Source of the DNA: Parvimonas micra
Lineage (GTDB): Bacteria > Bacillota > Clostridia > Tissierellales > Peptoniphilaceae
NCBI RefSeq assembly: GCF_900637905.1
Contig: NZ_LR134472.1
Coordinates: 558,001-622,000, forward strand
Direction of reading: 5' to 3'
Length of the DNA: 64,000 nt
Below the pieces are notes generated by a model. It ran no database searches and had not been told where the DNA came from. It saw nothing but the letters and a program-made list of their open reading frames with translations. Shown piece by piece: positions 37,003-45,228 of the stretch (position 1 is the stretch's first letter; each line of letters opens with the position of its first letter). Both the position numbers and the translations under genes were made by a program.

Positions 37003-38307
37003 TTATATGTTTTGTAAATTAAATATCCATTTAAGCCATGAATAAACTGAACTGGAACGTCTAACTATCTGCCCCTCATTACACACATTATTTTCTCTCA
37101 TAATATTTTGAATTTCTTCTTTTGTAGGTAACTCTCCACTATTATAAACTTTTATAAATAGCCTATTAAATATTTCATGTTCTAAAATCAAACTGACCAA
37201 TTTTAATTGGCGTTCTTTATATCTAAGTTTTACTGTATCTTTTCCTAATTTGGATAATGAAACTTTTTTTACTATCTTTTCTTCGTCTTCAACATCTTTC
37301 TTTTCAAACAATCCAAGATACTTACCAGCATTGTAATAATAATCTGACTGTCTTAAATCAAATTCCATAGTTTCAGCAATTTCTTCTGTGGTTTTATTTT
37401 CTTCAAATAAAATCTCCATTAGTGATATAATTCTTTCAAAAGAATTAGCCTGTATAAAAGGAATATTAGTGTTATTTTGATTATCATCATAAATAACTTT
37501 TACATCCGAATACACATCATAAAGTTCATTTAAAGCAATGTCTGTATCTTGTAAAGAATAATTTTTAGATTTAACTAATCTTATTGATGAATAGTTGTCT
37601 TTATCTTCAAACACATATTCAAATAGTCTATATATCTGATTTGAATAAATAGAAAAAACGAGTCTAATAGGCTTGACAACTTTACTTGCCCACAATCTAT
37701 ACGGATAATAAAGCTGTCTGATGTGAAAATCCGGATGAACAACATTTTTTGCTTCTAAAATAACAACGGAATTATTATTTTCCATTCCTCCATCAATTTC
37801 ACATTGTGCATTTTTTACGTCAACTTTAAAAGAACTCCCTCTATGTCTATCTACACGAAAACTGAAAATTCCTGTTCCCATTCTTCCATTAAATGTGGCA
37901 ACATTATCACCTTCATCTAAAAAATCATCTAATATTTTTGAAAGCATTAAAACATTAATCGCATTCGCCTCCGATGATATATTACCAATATCAATAGTTT
38001 CATATTCTGGAATTTCAACTTTTTGCATTTCTGTTATATGTTCCCCTAATTCAGGAATTGGTTCATACAACTTAAAATCACTTAAAACATATCCGTTTCT
38101 ACTAATTGGCAAAATATTAATATTGTGCTTTTTGAAAATACTGGGCAAATTTTCAGAACTGTCCCACTTCGCCATTAATCGTGGTTCCTTAAATTCTTTT
38201 ATTTGATTGGCAGTAATGAAAAACGCACCCTTGCTCTGAATTTTATTAAGAATATCATATTTTTCAAAAAGTTTACTCCAAGCTTCATTCACATTCATTT
38301 TAATCAT
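37003..38307 (-). CDS. Type II restriction endonuclease
   Basis: 434 residues. ITANQIKEFKEPRLMAKWDS near the start and IDGGMENNNSVVILEAKNVV followed by HPDFHIRQLYYPYRLWAS in the middle match a family of type II enzymes paired with Dam-like methylases. D-G-G... E-A-K is a PD-(D/E)xK core. The C-terminal part has winged-helix character. The start overlaps the methylase stop by 8 bases, as usual for coupled R-M genes. It probably cuts DNA at the site protected by the adjacent methylase; the site cannot be read from sequence. Confidence 0.88.
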   Translation of the reverse strand: MIKMNVNEAWSKLFEKYDILNKIQSKGAFFITANQIKEFKEPRLMAKWDSSENLPSIFKKHNINILPISRNGYVLSDFKLYEPIPELGEHITEMQKVEIPEYETIDIGNISSEANAINVLMLSKILDDFLDEGDNVATFNGRMGTGIFSFRVDRHRGSSFKVDVKNAQCEIDGGMENNNSVVILEAKNVVHPDFHIRQLYYPYRLWASKVVKPIRLVFSIYSNQIYRLFEYVFEDKDNYSSIRLVKSKNYSLQDTDIALNELYDVYSDVKVIYDDNQNNTNIPFIQANSFERIISLMEILFEENKTTEEIAETMEFDLRQSDYYYNAGKYLGLFEKKDVEDEEKIVKKVSLSKLGKDTVKLRYKERQLKLVSLILEHEIFNRLFIKVYNSGELPTKEEIQNIMRENNVCNEGQIVRRSSSVYSWLKWIFNLQNI

Positions 38308-39154
38308 AATTCCTTACTAATACTTCATTTATTTCTCCACGTTTATTACCATTACTATTTATTGAACGCTTTGCTTTTACAGTAATAATTTCATAATCTT
38401 TATACAATTCTCTAATGAAAGGATGATCTGAATTTGATAATAAAAATTTTACTCCTTTAGAGTTTAATTTATCGCACTCTTCTTTAAGTTCAATTTGTTG
38501 TTTCGTATCAAATCCATTTTCTGTATAACCTGTAAAAGAAGATGAGGATGAAATCGGCATGTATGGTGGATCAAAATATACAAATGCACCTTTCCTTAAA
38601 TTTTTTAAGGAGTTTTTATAATCTCCATTCATTATCTTTATATTGTTTTCATTAAAATACTTCGACATAGCTAATACAACGGGCATATTAACTATATTAG
38701 GATTTTTGTATTTACCATAAGGAGAATTAAATTGACCTGCTTGGTTTACTCTAAATAAACCATTGTAACACGTTTTGTTCAAATAAATAATTCTTGCAGC
38801 TTTCTCAATGTCATTTATTTCCCCATATTTTTCATTTCTGTCTAATGCCCTAACTTCATAAAAATATTCCTCTGAATTAAGTCGCTCATGATTTTCTAAA
38901 GCTAAAATTAATTCATTAGGTTTCTCTTTAATTACTTTATAAATATTTATAAGCTCACTATTAAAATCATTTATAATTGCCTTTTTAGGCTGAATATCAA
39001 ATATGACCGCTCCTCCACCTACAAAAGGCTCAACATAAGTAGAAAATGTCTTTGGAATAAGCGGAACTATATCACTTAATAATTGTCTTTTGCCACCAAC
39101 CCACTTTACTACAGGAGAAAGAACAATATTCTTTTTTCTTGAATTTTTAGTCAT
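38300..39154 (-). CDS. D12-class adenine-specific DNA methyltransferase
   Basis: 284 residues from the ATG at 39154 (AAGGAGG upstream). It has motif X/I PVVKWVGGKRQLL, YVEPFVGGGAV, motif IV DPPY (in GAFVYFDPPYMP) and SINSNGNKRGEINEVLVRNY at the end, as in M.DpnII-like enzymes. Reaction: N6-adenine methylation of DNA by SAM. GATC is common for this group but other sites occur. It follows the XRE regulator by 13 bases and overlaps the nuclease. Confidence 0.93.
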   Translation of the reverse strand: MTKNSRKKNIVLSPVVKWVGGKRQLLSDIVPLIPKTFSTYVEPFVGGGAVIFDIQPKKAIINDFNSELINIYKVIKEKPNELILALENHERLNSEEYFYEVRALDRNEKYGEINDIEKAARIIYLNKTCYNGLFRVNQAGQFNSPYGKYKNPNIVNMPVVLAMSKYFNENNIKIMNGDYKNSLKNLRKGAFVYFDPPYMPISSSSSFTGYTENGFDTKQQIELKEECDKLNSKGVKFLLSNSDHPFIRELYKDYEIITVKAKRSINSNGNKRGEINEVLVRNYD

Positions 39155-39167
39155 AGTCCTATCCTCC

Positions 39168-39380
39168 TTATCTTTTATCACTTGCACAGAACTGAAATAC
39201 ATCATTGGGGGTACATTCTAAAGCTTCGCATATACGGCTAATATTCGCCATTGAAACATATTTATTGTTACCCATATTAGCAACACAATTCTCTGAAATG
39301 TTTGCTATCTCAATCAAGTCTTTTTTCTTCATTTTTTTATCTTCTAAAATCTTCCAAAGCGGTTGATAAGATACATTCAT
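39168..39380 (-). CDS. XRE family regulator of the R-M operon (controller-like)
   Basis: 70 residues: a Cro/C1-type HTH, PLWKILEDKKMKKKDLIEIA then NISENCVANMGNNKYVSMAN. The ATG at 39380 has TGGAGG 7 bases upstream. It is first in the operon regulator-methylase-nuclease and probably acts as a controller protein that delays nuclease expression, binding the palindrome at 39413-39436. Confidence 0.88.
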   Translation of the reverse strand: MNVSYQPLWKILEDKKMKKKDLIEIANISENCVANMGNNKYVSMANISRICEALECTPNDVFQFCASDKR

Positions 39381-39402
39381 TTTATACCTCCAAATATAAT
39401 TT

Positions 39403-39436
39403 ATTATAACAAAAAACTTGCAAAATCGCAAGTTTT
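39403..39436 (-). promoter_or_regulatory. Promoter and C-box-like palindrome of the R-M operon
   Basis: On the minus strand a TTGCGA -35 and TATAAT -10 (39403-39408 on the plus strand) are 17 bp apart. A palindrome AAAACTTGC-N6-GCAAGTTTT (39413-39436) covers the -35 and spacer. The position fits autorepression or timing control by the XRE protein. Confidence 0.75.
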
Positions 39437-39477
39437 AAGTATATCTCAAATGATTACTTCCATAAAAATTATATACA

Positions 39478-41124
39478 TTATTCTTCACTCTGTGGTACTT
39501 GACAGTTGCCTATAAAGTTAAAATACACATCAACTTGTTGTTTTCTATCTTTTCCTTTTCTTCCCCCTGTGGCTTCATGGACTACAACTTTTTCTATATA
39601 CTCATTTATCATTGGGACTGTCAGTTCTTCAATATCGGTATATTTTTCTATCATCTTTAGGAATTTATCGGTGTCAACTTTTCTCTGATGATAGCTTTCT
39701 ATTTCATCTTCAAAATACTGTATTTGCTTTTCTAATTCTTGTTCATAGATATTAAATAATCTATCAAAGTGTTTTGCGGGAATTTTTCCAAGTGCATGGT
39801 CTTCATATAGCTTTGTAATAAGGGTTGTTAGTTCTTCATTTCTTGAAGATAATTTTTCTAATTTCGTTTTATCATCTTGATACTTTTCTTCCCTTTTTTC
39901 ATCGGATAATTTGTTCATCACTTTTAGAAATTCTTGCTTTTCTTCTTTTGCAAAATCTGTGATTTCTTTGATTGATTTTAGGAGAATTTCATTCACTGTT
40001 TTTACCTTGATGTAGTGCATACTGCAAGAGCCTTTTCTGTGTCTGTAATGTTGACATACAAAGTAATAATCACAATCATATTTCTTTTCTTTATATTCTG
40101 CCGGCTCTCTGTAACTTAATTTACCTCCACAATCTGCACAGATTAAAAGTCCTGTAAAGGGGTGTGAGGTTGTTCCGTACTTTGGACTTCTTCTCACTGT
40201 TTTTCTTAACCTTTGAGCGTTATTCCATGTTTCTTCGTCAATGATGGCTTTATGGGTGTTTTTGAAGATAATGAGTTCATCTTCTTTTGCCTTTCTGCGT
40301 TTCTTAGTTTTGTAATCAAGGCATATTGTTTTACCAAGTACAGTATGACCCATATATTCTCTTTTTTCTAAGATATAACCTACTGTGGTCGGTGTCCAAA
40401 AATACGGGTCTTCTATTCCTCTTTTCTTTGAGCTATGGTTATTTTCGGGGTAATGTATTTGGGCATAGGCTGACGGAATAAGGACTTTATCTTTGGTTAA
40501 TATGTCTGCTATATGTGTTACTCCATATCCCTCTATTACAAGCCTGTAAATGCGTTTTACGACCTTTGCACTCTCTTTATCGACAAGTAACTCCTGTTTG
40601 TTCTTAGGATTTCTATAATAGCCGTATGGAACGCTTGATGATACTCTTTTACCCTCTTCCATTCTTGCTCTAAAGATGAATTGTATTTTTCTTGAGGTAT
40701 CTCTTGCATACCATTCATTCATAATATTTAGAAATGGGGTAAAGTCGCTTTCTGCTTGTTTTTCGCTATCTATTCCGTTATTGATGGCGATAAACCTTAC
40801 TCCCTTTTCTTTGAAAAGTATTTCGGTGTAAAAGCCTACTTTAAGGTAATCTCTGCCAAACCTACTCATATCTTTTACTATCACAGTAGATACTTTGTTT
40901 TCTTCTACTGCTTTTATCATTTTCTGAAATCCCTCTCTATCAAAGGTTGTTCCGCTTACTCCATCATCGGTATAGTGATAGATATTTACAAAGCCGTTTC
41001 TTTTCGCATAACTTTCAAGTAGTTGCTTTTGATTAGTGATGAAATTGCTTTCTCCCTGCATTTCATCATCTCGACTTAAACGCTCATAAAGGGCTGTTTG
41101 TCCTGTTCTTTTTGTATTTGACAT
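39478..41124 (-). CDS. Large serine recombinase (TnpX-like)
   Basis: 548 residues. Resolvase catalytic domain: ALYERLSRDDEMQGES (nucleophile Ser17), DDGVSGTTFDREGFQKM, and VIVKDMSRFGRDYLKVG (catalytic Arg pair). Then the recombinase domain (VPYGYYRNPKNKQELLVDKE, VGYILEKREYMGHTV), a zinc ribbon CADCGG...C...C, a coiled coil and a C-terminal DNA-binding tail. It inserts and excises the element through a circular form, with short shared core bases such as CCAAA. The gene reads inward from the right end. AGGAGG precedes the ATG. Confidence 0.95.
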   Translation of the reverse strand: MSNTKRTGQTALYERLSRDDEMQGESNFITNQKQLLESYAKRNGFVNIYHYTDDGVSGTTFDREGFQKMIKAVEENKVSTVIVKDMSRFGRDYLKVGFYTEILFKEKGVRFIAINNGIDSEKQAESDFTPFLNIMNEWYARDTSRKIQFIFRARMEEGKRVSSSVPYGYYRNPKNKQELLVDKESAKVVKRIYRLVIEGYGVTHIADILTKDKVLIPSAYAQIHYPENNHSSKKRGIEDPYFWTPTTVGYILEKREYMGHTVLGKTICLDYKTKKRRKAKEDELIIFKNTHKAIIDEETWNNAQRLRKTVRRSPKYGTTSHPFTGLLICADCGGKLSYREPAEYKEKKYDCDYYFVCQHYRHRKGSCSMHYIKVKTVNEILLKSIKEITDFAKEEKQEFLKVMNKLSDEKREEKYQDDKTKLEKLSSRNEELTTLITKLYEDHALGKIPAKHFDRLFNIYEQELEKQIQYFEDEIESYHQRKVDTDKFLKMIEKYTDIEELTVPMINEYIEKVVVHEATGGRKGKDRKQQVDVYFNFIGNCQVPQSEE

Positions 41125-41182
41125 GAGAATTACCTCCTTTCCAAGTTTTTTATTTTCTCTGTCCCTAAGAGGTTAATCCTTT

Positions 41183-41617
41183 TGGTTCAATTATCCTACA
41201 TAATCTTTCATCATAGGTTGTGAGTGTCATTTGAACAACACATTTTGTCTTGGAGTTAATATCTTTTAATAAATCCAAATCCCTGATTATATTTGATGAC
41301 TTTGTAATGAGTGTAAGTCCAAAACCATATTTATTTATTATTTCTATTGCTTGTCTTGTATAATTCAGTTTTAATTCCTCATTAATGTAGGGGTCAGTCA
41401 TTGATCCCATACCAATCATACATTTTTTTCTTTTTCTTTTAAGTCTATCTTCCAAAAGCTCTATTGAATTTTCTTTTACTTCAATATCTTCAAAACTGTG
41501 ATTCATCTGATAACATTTACTTCTTGAATCGCAATAAATACAGCCATGTGTACAACCTCGAAACAAATTCATTCCGTTTTTAGAAGATAATATTCCTTTT
41601 ACTTTTACAAAATGCAT
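41183..41617 (-). pseudogene. Radical SAM protein, N-terminal half (split by the mobilizable element)
   Basis: 145 codons to the insertion point: MHFVKVKGILSSKNGMNLFR, then the radical SAM Cys motif CTHGCIYCDSRSKCYQ (CxxxCxxC), MIGMGSMTDPYINEE and a partial TIM barrel to RIIEP. It ends with KGLTS and TAG inside the element. The fragment keeps the Fe-S motif but lacks the C-terminal half found at 33225-33668. It was the last gene of the unit with ClbS-like and GyrI-like genes. Family: SPL-like (Rv2578c) radical SAM proteins of unknown substrate. Confidence 0.9.
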
Positions 41618-41640
41618 CCTAATCCCTTTTCTATTTAGAA

Positions 41641-42180
41641 TTAATTTTTACAATTTTTTTGATGTGCTTTAAGCTTCTTAATCGCCCAATCATAATGACT
41701 TGAAGTGGCACTTACAAAATATGAACCTAATGTACTCCCTCCAACCCATTTAAAAATATTTTTAGAAAACAATTCATCATTTGAAAACTTTTCAGCCAAA
41801 ACTAAAACATCCTTATGAGATTTATTAATCATTTTCTTTGCCTCTTCTAAAGGTGTATTTTGATGTTTTTTCCAAAATTCTACATTCATATCACCATAGG
41901 TTTTCCAATTATAAGGCTTTGGTATAAAGGGCTTTTCTTCCCCATTTTGATTGGAATTTACCCAATTTAAAATTAACATATGCCATTCATATAGATGAAT
42001 TAAAATATCTCTTAAATTTTTATCCCTTTTCCAATGTGCTTCTTTCTTTTTTTCGTCAGCAGAAAAGTCAAAAGGAGTATTCAGCTCTTTTTCTGACAAT
42101 TTAGAAATCAATTCATTTAACTTTTCATAATTTTCTTTTGCGCTAATAAGCAAATCTTCTTTAGTAGTTGGTCTAGCCAT
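41641..42180 (-). CDS. ClbS/DfsB family four-helix bundle protein
   Basis: 179 residues starting MARPTTKEDLLISAKENYEK, with a helical bundle, LRDILIHLYEWHMLILNW and GSYFVSATSSHYDWAIKKL near the end. It matches the ClbS/DfsB family (DinB-like fold). ClbS in E. coli protects against colibactin by hydrolysing it; other members have unknown targets. It lies 11 bases after the GyrI-like gene. Confidence 0.9.
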   Translation of the reverse strand: MARPTTKEDLLISAKENYEKLNELISKLSEKELNTPFDFSADEKKKEAHWKRDKNLRDILIHLYEWHMLILNWVNSNQNGEEKPFIPKPYNWKTYGDMNVEFWKKHQNTPLEEAKKMINKSHKDVLVLAEKFSNDELFSKNIFKWVGGSTLGSYFVSATSSHYDWAIKKLKAHQKNCKN

Positions 42181-42191
42181 AATAAGCCTCC

Positions 42192-42800
42192 TTATTTCAC
42201 ATTGTATCTTAATATTGTTTTAAGCTTATCTTCTGCAGTTCGATTTTTATTATTTAAGTATATTTCTGTATGAAGTTTTTCACTTCTCTCTAAATTCATT
42301 TCACTTGCAAAATTATCCAATTTTTCAAAGGACTCAATCTCCGTATCAAAACTACCGATATGCAAAATCTGAATTGCCTTTTTACTTTCAATACAATCAA
42401 AACTTACTTCATCATATAATTCGTTTGGTTTTTTCTTTTTCACTTTTTCAAAAGCTAACTCAAAAATTTCCTTTGTAATAAAATAAGGTTGTTTAATCAT
42501 AATTGTATATTTCAATTTATTCTTATCAAATTCCTCATCATCTGATTTCTCCCAAATTCCCTCAAGTGGAAATACAGTAAAATCAGAATATTCCAATTCT
42601 TCTTTTTCCATATTTTTAAATAACATCTTTATTCCATATGCAAGAGAGTACAAAGCAGAAACCCTATTGGAAAAGTCGCTCTCATTTGGATTACCCTCTC
42701 CCTTAATCATAATATAATATGCACTTGGAATTTCAATTAACTGTGGTTTTTGTTTAACACCATATAAATTTTTTTCGTTTTTCTTCCATTCGTATTTCAT
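42192..42800 (-). CDS. GyrI-like small-molecule binding protein
   Basis: 202 residues: PQLIEIPSAYYIMIKGEGNP near the N-terminus, FPLEGIWEKSDDEEFDKNKL in the middle and IQILHIGSFDTEIESFEKL in the second repeat; this is the GyrI-like/SHS2 fold used to bind or hydrolyse small toxic molecules. AGGAGG 7 bases before the ATG. It heads the GyrI-ClbS-radical SAM unit behind the operator at 42848. Confidence 0.88.
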   Translation of the reverse strand: MKYEWKKNEKNLYGVKQKPQLIEIPSAYYIMIKGEGNPNESDFSNRVSALYSLAYGIKMLFKNMEKEELEYSDFTVFPLEGIWEKSDDEEFDKNKLKYTIMIKQPYFITKEIFELAFEKVKKKKPNELYDEVSFDCIESKKAIQILHIGSFDTEIESFEKLDNFASEMNLERSEKLHTEIYLNNKNRTAEDKLKTILRYNVK

Positions 42801-42842
42801 AACAAACCTCCTTTGTATCTTATATATTAATTATACAAAAGA

Positions 42843-43754
42843 TTACCTGACACCTCTTGTCATATTATATATTCTAGACATTTTATTTATCATATCTCTA
42901 ATATTATTTCTAATTTCTATCGGCTCTAAAACTTCTACGGATTCTCCAAAAGAAAAAATATAATTATAAAGATTATAATCATTTGGTAGCTCTATTTCTG
43001 CATATAAATTACCTTCTTCATCTTCTTTAATATCTCCCATTTCATCATAAACTCTAAAAGCTACTTTTCTGTCAAATTTTAACTTAACATGGACAGTATC
43101 CTTATACTCCATTTTTTTTATTAGAACAACATCTTCATAACTATCTTCAAAATTTTCATCAAGAATTTTTAAATCCCTAATCCTTGATAATTTAAAATAT
43201 CGAAATTCGTTTCGAAGTAAACAAAAGGTATAAACATACCAATCCCAACCCTTAAATAAGAGTCTAATCGGCTTTACTTCTCTACTTGTCTCTTTTTCAT
43301 TGCTTGAAAAATATGTAAATCTAATAATATTTTTATTTATAATTGCTGATTTTATATCATTAAACAATTCGTCATATTCATTACCTCTTTGCCAATTTGT
43401 AAAATCAACTTCAATCCAATTTGTATTTTTAATTTTGAAAAAGGCAGACAATTTTGTTAAAAGCTCATTTTCATATTGTTTATTTATTCCCTCTAAACCT
43501 TTTAATGCAACTAAAATCTGTTCCTGCTCTTTTTCAGAAAGCAAAGATTTTTTTAATACAAAATCATCTGCTATCTCTATTCCTCCACCTTTTCCCTGTG
43601 TGGCATAAATCGGGATTCCAGCAGAGCTAATCACATCAATATCTCGATATATTGTCCTCACTGATACTTCAAATTTTTCAGAAAGTTCATTTGCTGTAAC
43701 TTTTCCCTTTTCCAAAACATAATATAATATTCTAAATAATCTACTATCTCTCAT
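42843..43754 (-). CDS. YafY-type HTH and WYL domain transcriptional regulator
   Basis: 303 residues. The N-terminal HTH (ILYYVLEKGKVTANELSEKF, SVRTIYRDIDVISSAGIPIY) is DeoR-like; the WYL domain lies at about 140-220 (IIRFTYFSSNEKETSREVKP, WDWYVYTFCLLRNEFRYF) and a WCX extension at the end. Such regulators sense nucleotides or small ligands. It is upstream of, and co-directional with, the GyrI-ClbS-radical SAM genes, and matched operators lie before both units. Confidence 0.92.
   Translation of the reverse strand: MRDSRLFRILYYVLEKGKVTANELSEKFEVSVRTIYRDIDVISSAGIPIYATQGKGGGIEIADDFVLKKSLLSEKEQEQILVALKGLEGINKQYENELLTKLSAFFKIKNTNWIEVDFTNWQRGNEYDELFNDIKSAIINKNIIRFTYFSSNEKETSREVKPIRLLFKGWDWYVYTFCLLRNEFRYFKLSRIRDLKILDENFEDSYEDVVLIKKMEYKDTVHVKLKFDRKVAFRVYDEMGDIKEDEEGNLYAEIELPNDYNLYNYIFSFGESVEVLEPIEIRNNIRDMINKMSRIYNMTRGVR
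42848..42862. promoter_or_regulatory. Operator TGACA-N5-TGTCA upstream of the GyrI-like gene
   Basis: TGACACCTCTTGTCA, within the last codons of the WYL-regulator gene and ~48 bases before the GyrI-like ATG. It is followed on the plus strand by ATATTATA, as is its twin at 43790. The pair suggests one regulator, most simply the WYL protein between them, controls both units. Confidence 0.75.
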
Positions 43755-43789
43755 TTCTTAACATCACCTATGTCTATTATATCACAACC

Positions 43790-43804
43790 TGACATTTTTT
43801 GTCA
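43790..43804. promoter_or_regulatory. Operator TGACA-N5-TGTCA upstream of the WYL regulator
   Basis: TGACATTTTTTGTCA with the same flanks (ACC before, TATTATA after) as the site at 42848. On the minus strand it overlaps a candidate promoter (ATGACA -35, TATAAT -10, 18 bp apart), so it fits autorepression. Confidence 0.75.
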
Positions 43805-43817
43805 TATTATAAAATTT

Positions 43818-43885
43818 CAAAGACAAAAAAACAGTAAACTTTTTTGGTTTACTGTCCCTGTATTAGTTATATTTAGTTATTGTTG
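43818..43885. repeat. Element-derived hairpin shared with 33900-33965
   Basis: It has ACAGTAAAC...GGTTTACTGT and then GTATTAGTTATATTTAGTTATTG, closely like the sequence after the element methyltransferase. It marks the edge of a second, nearly deleted element of the same class. Confidence 0.75.
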
Positions 43886-43898
43886 TGACAACCGGGAT

Positions 43899-44597
43899 TT
43901 AGGAATTTCTTATGTTCTTTACATTCCAATTCATCAAATGTCTTCCCAAATGTCTATATAAAAAAGTCTTGATGCCTGATAGCTCCTGATGATGATTTTT
44001 CAATAATTCATCCGGAGAATCATATACTCCAAAATCCTTAGTTATTCCCTCGCTTTGTATATATGTGTTGTTTCTGTCAAAATCAATTATTGGATGCTGA
44101 AAATCCTTTACCGCAACACCATATCCACAAAAAAATCCTGTGCAGTTTGCAAATAGTTTCTGCAACTTGTATAAATATTTTTTATCCAGTATAAAAGCCT
44201 CCAGTTCATACCATTTATCTTCAAAATACACTTCAACCCAACTGTGAAATATATTCTTTGGTGCATTTTTATAAACAAATCCACTCATTGCACCTTTTTG
44301 TAGTTGTTTATCTATGGTAAACCCATGAATTCTGCAAGGAATTTTGCAGGCACGAAGCAATGCCATAAAAAGAGTTCCTTTTGTATTGCATTGACCATAT
44401 CCATCCTTAAGAACTTTAGAAGCAGGAATGTTGTCATCCACATTGTACCCAAATACTATATCATCTCTTACGAAATTATAAATAGCTTTAATACAGTCAA
44501 ACTTATTTTTTTCTTTCCAACATTTCATCTCTATTAATTTTTGAATACTCGGATTTGAAAAATCCAGCATTTTAGTTTCTTTCAAGTATTGATTCAT
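43899..44597 (-). CDS. Transglutaminase-like domain protein
   Basis: 232 residues. The Cys-His-Asp/Glu core is visible: YGQCNTKGTLFMALLRAC (Cys), NIFHSWVEVYF (His) and WYELEAFILD (acid). No signal peptide, so probably cytoplasmic. It lies between element-derived sequences (43818-43885 and 44675-44724) and is best read as cargo of a lost Tn4451-like element. The substrate is not known; members include proteases and peptide-N-glycanase-like enzymes. Confidence 0.85.
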   Translation of the reverse strand: MNQYLKETKMLDFSNPSIQKLIEMKCWKEKNKFDCIKAIYNFVRDDIVFGYNVDDNIPASKVLKDGYGQCNTKGTLFMALLRACKIPCRIHGFTIDKQLQKGAMSGFVYKNAPKNIFHSWVEVYFEDKWYELEAFILDKKYLYKLQKLFANCTGFFCGYGVAVKDFQHPIIDFDRNNTYIQSEGITKDFGVYDSPDELLKNHHQELSGIKTFLYRHLGRHLMNWNVKNIRNS

Positions 44598-44674
44598 TTT
44601 AGTTTCCTTCTCAAACTTTTTGTTTTATCTCATTTTTGTCTTATATTATACCAGTTTTAAGCTATATTTCCATA

Positions 44675-44724
44675 TCAACTTTGTAATACTTGACAGTTTC
44701 CTATAAAGTAAAAAAACACATCGA
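44675..44724 (-). pseudogene. C-terminal tail of a second TnpX-like recombinase
   Basis: Sixteen codons read VDVFFYFIGNCQVLQS and TGA; the intact recombinase at 39478 ends VDVYFNFIGNCQVPQSEE. The rest of the gene is gone. With the shared hairpin at 43818 it brackets the transglutaminase-like gene and shows that a second element was once here. Confidence 0.85.
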
Positions 44725-44734
44725 CAAATTCTTT

Positions 44735-45199
44735 TTAAATTTCTCTTATCATTTCTTTTGGAAAAAGATCAAAAAGTTTTTCCATAAATAATTCTAAATC
44801 TTCTATATTATTACTTTTTACAATAATACTATTATCTTTACATCTGAATATATACCCAAAGTATTTACCCTTTACAAAAAATGAATTAATAAGCATCGGT
44901 TCTATCTCATTTATTTCAGAAAAATATAACTTCTTTTCCTTATTATTTCTTTTAAATACAATGCAATGTTCAAAAAGAACAATTTCAGTCCATAAATCAA
45001 ATTCTGTCGGTAATATAAATTTTCTATTACTTTTTGCTACAAACAGCTCTTTTCCAAGAATTTCAGAATTTAAGTTATTATCATCATTTAAGTTTAACCT
45101 TTTTAAATTATATTTTTTTGCTCTTGGTGGATTAAACATTAAATATAAAAATACTAATCCAAATAAAATTAATACACCTAGGAATAAAATTTTGTTCAT
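44735..45199 (-). CDS. Small membrane-anchored protein, PH-like domain possible
   Basis: 154 residues: one N-terminal membrane helix (ILFLGVLILFGLVFLYLMF), then ~130 residues with alternating strands and a final helix (LELFMEKLFDLFPKEM), a plan like bacterial PH domains. I do not recognise a family. It is 29 bases from the next gene upstream (45229), and both probably share a transcript. Confidence 0.65.
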   Translation of the reverse strand: MNKILFLGVLILFGLVFLYLMFNPPRAKKYNLKRLNLNDDNNLNSEILGKELFVAKSNRKFILPTEFDLWTEIVLFEHCIVFKRNNKEKKLYFSEINEIEPMLINSFFVKGKYFGYIFRCKDNSIIVKSNNIEDLELFMEKLFDLFPKEMIREI

Positions 45200-45228
45200 A
45201 TTACCTCCATGATTACAATTTATTTATT

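Larger units (their letters stand above)
33669..41180 (-). mobile_element. Integrative mobilizable element of the Tn4451/TnpX class
   Basis: About 7.5 kb bounded by copies of TTTGG (33664-33668 and 41181-41185), the shared bases at which the interrupted radical SAM gene can be rejoined. It has a large serine recombinase at one end, TnpW-like protein at the other, MobA/MobL relaxase, oriT-like site, DUF3847 protein, a type II restriction-modification system and a methyltransferase. The boundary precision comes from the disrupted gene itself. All main genes look intact, so the element may still be mobile with a helper. Confidence 0.9.
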
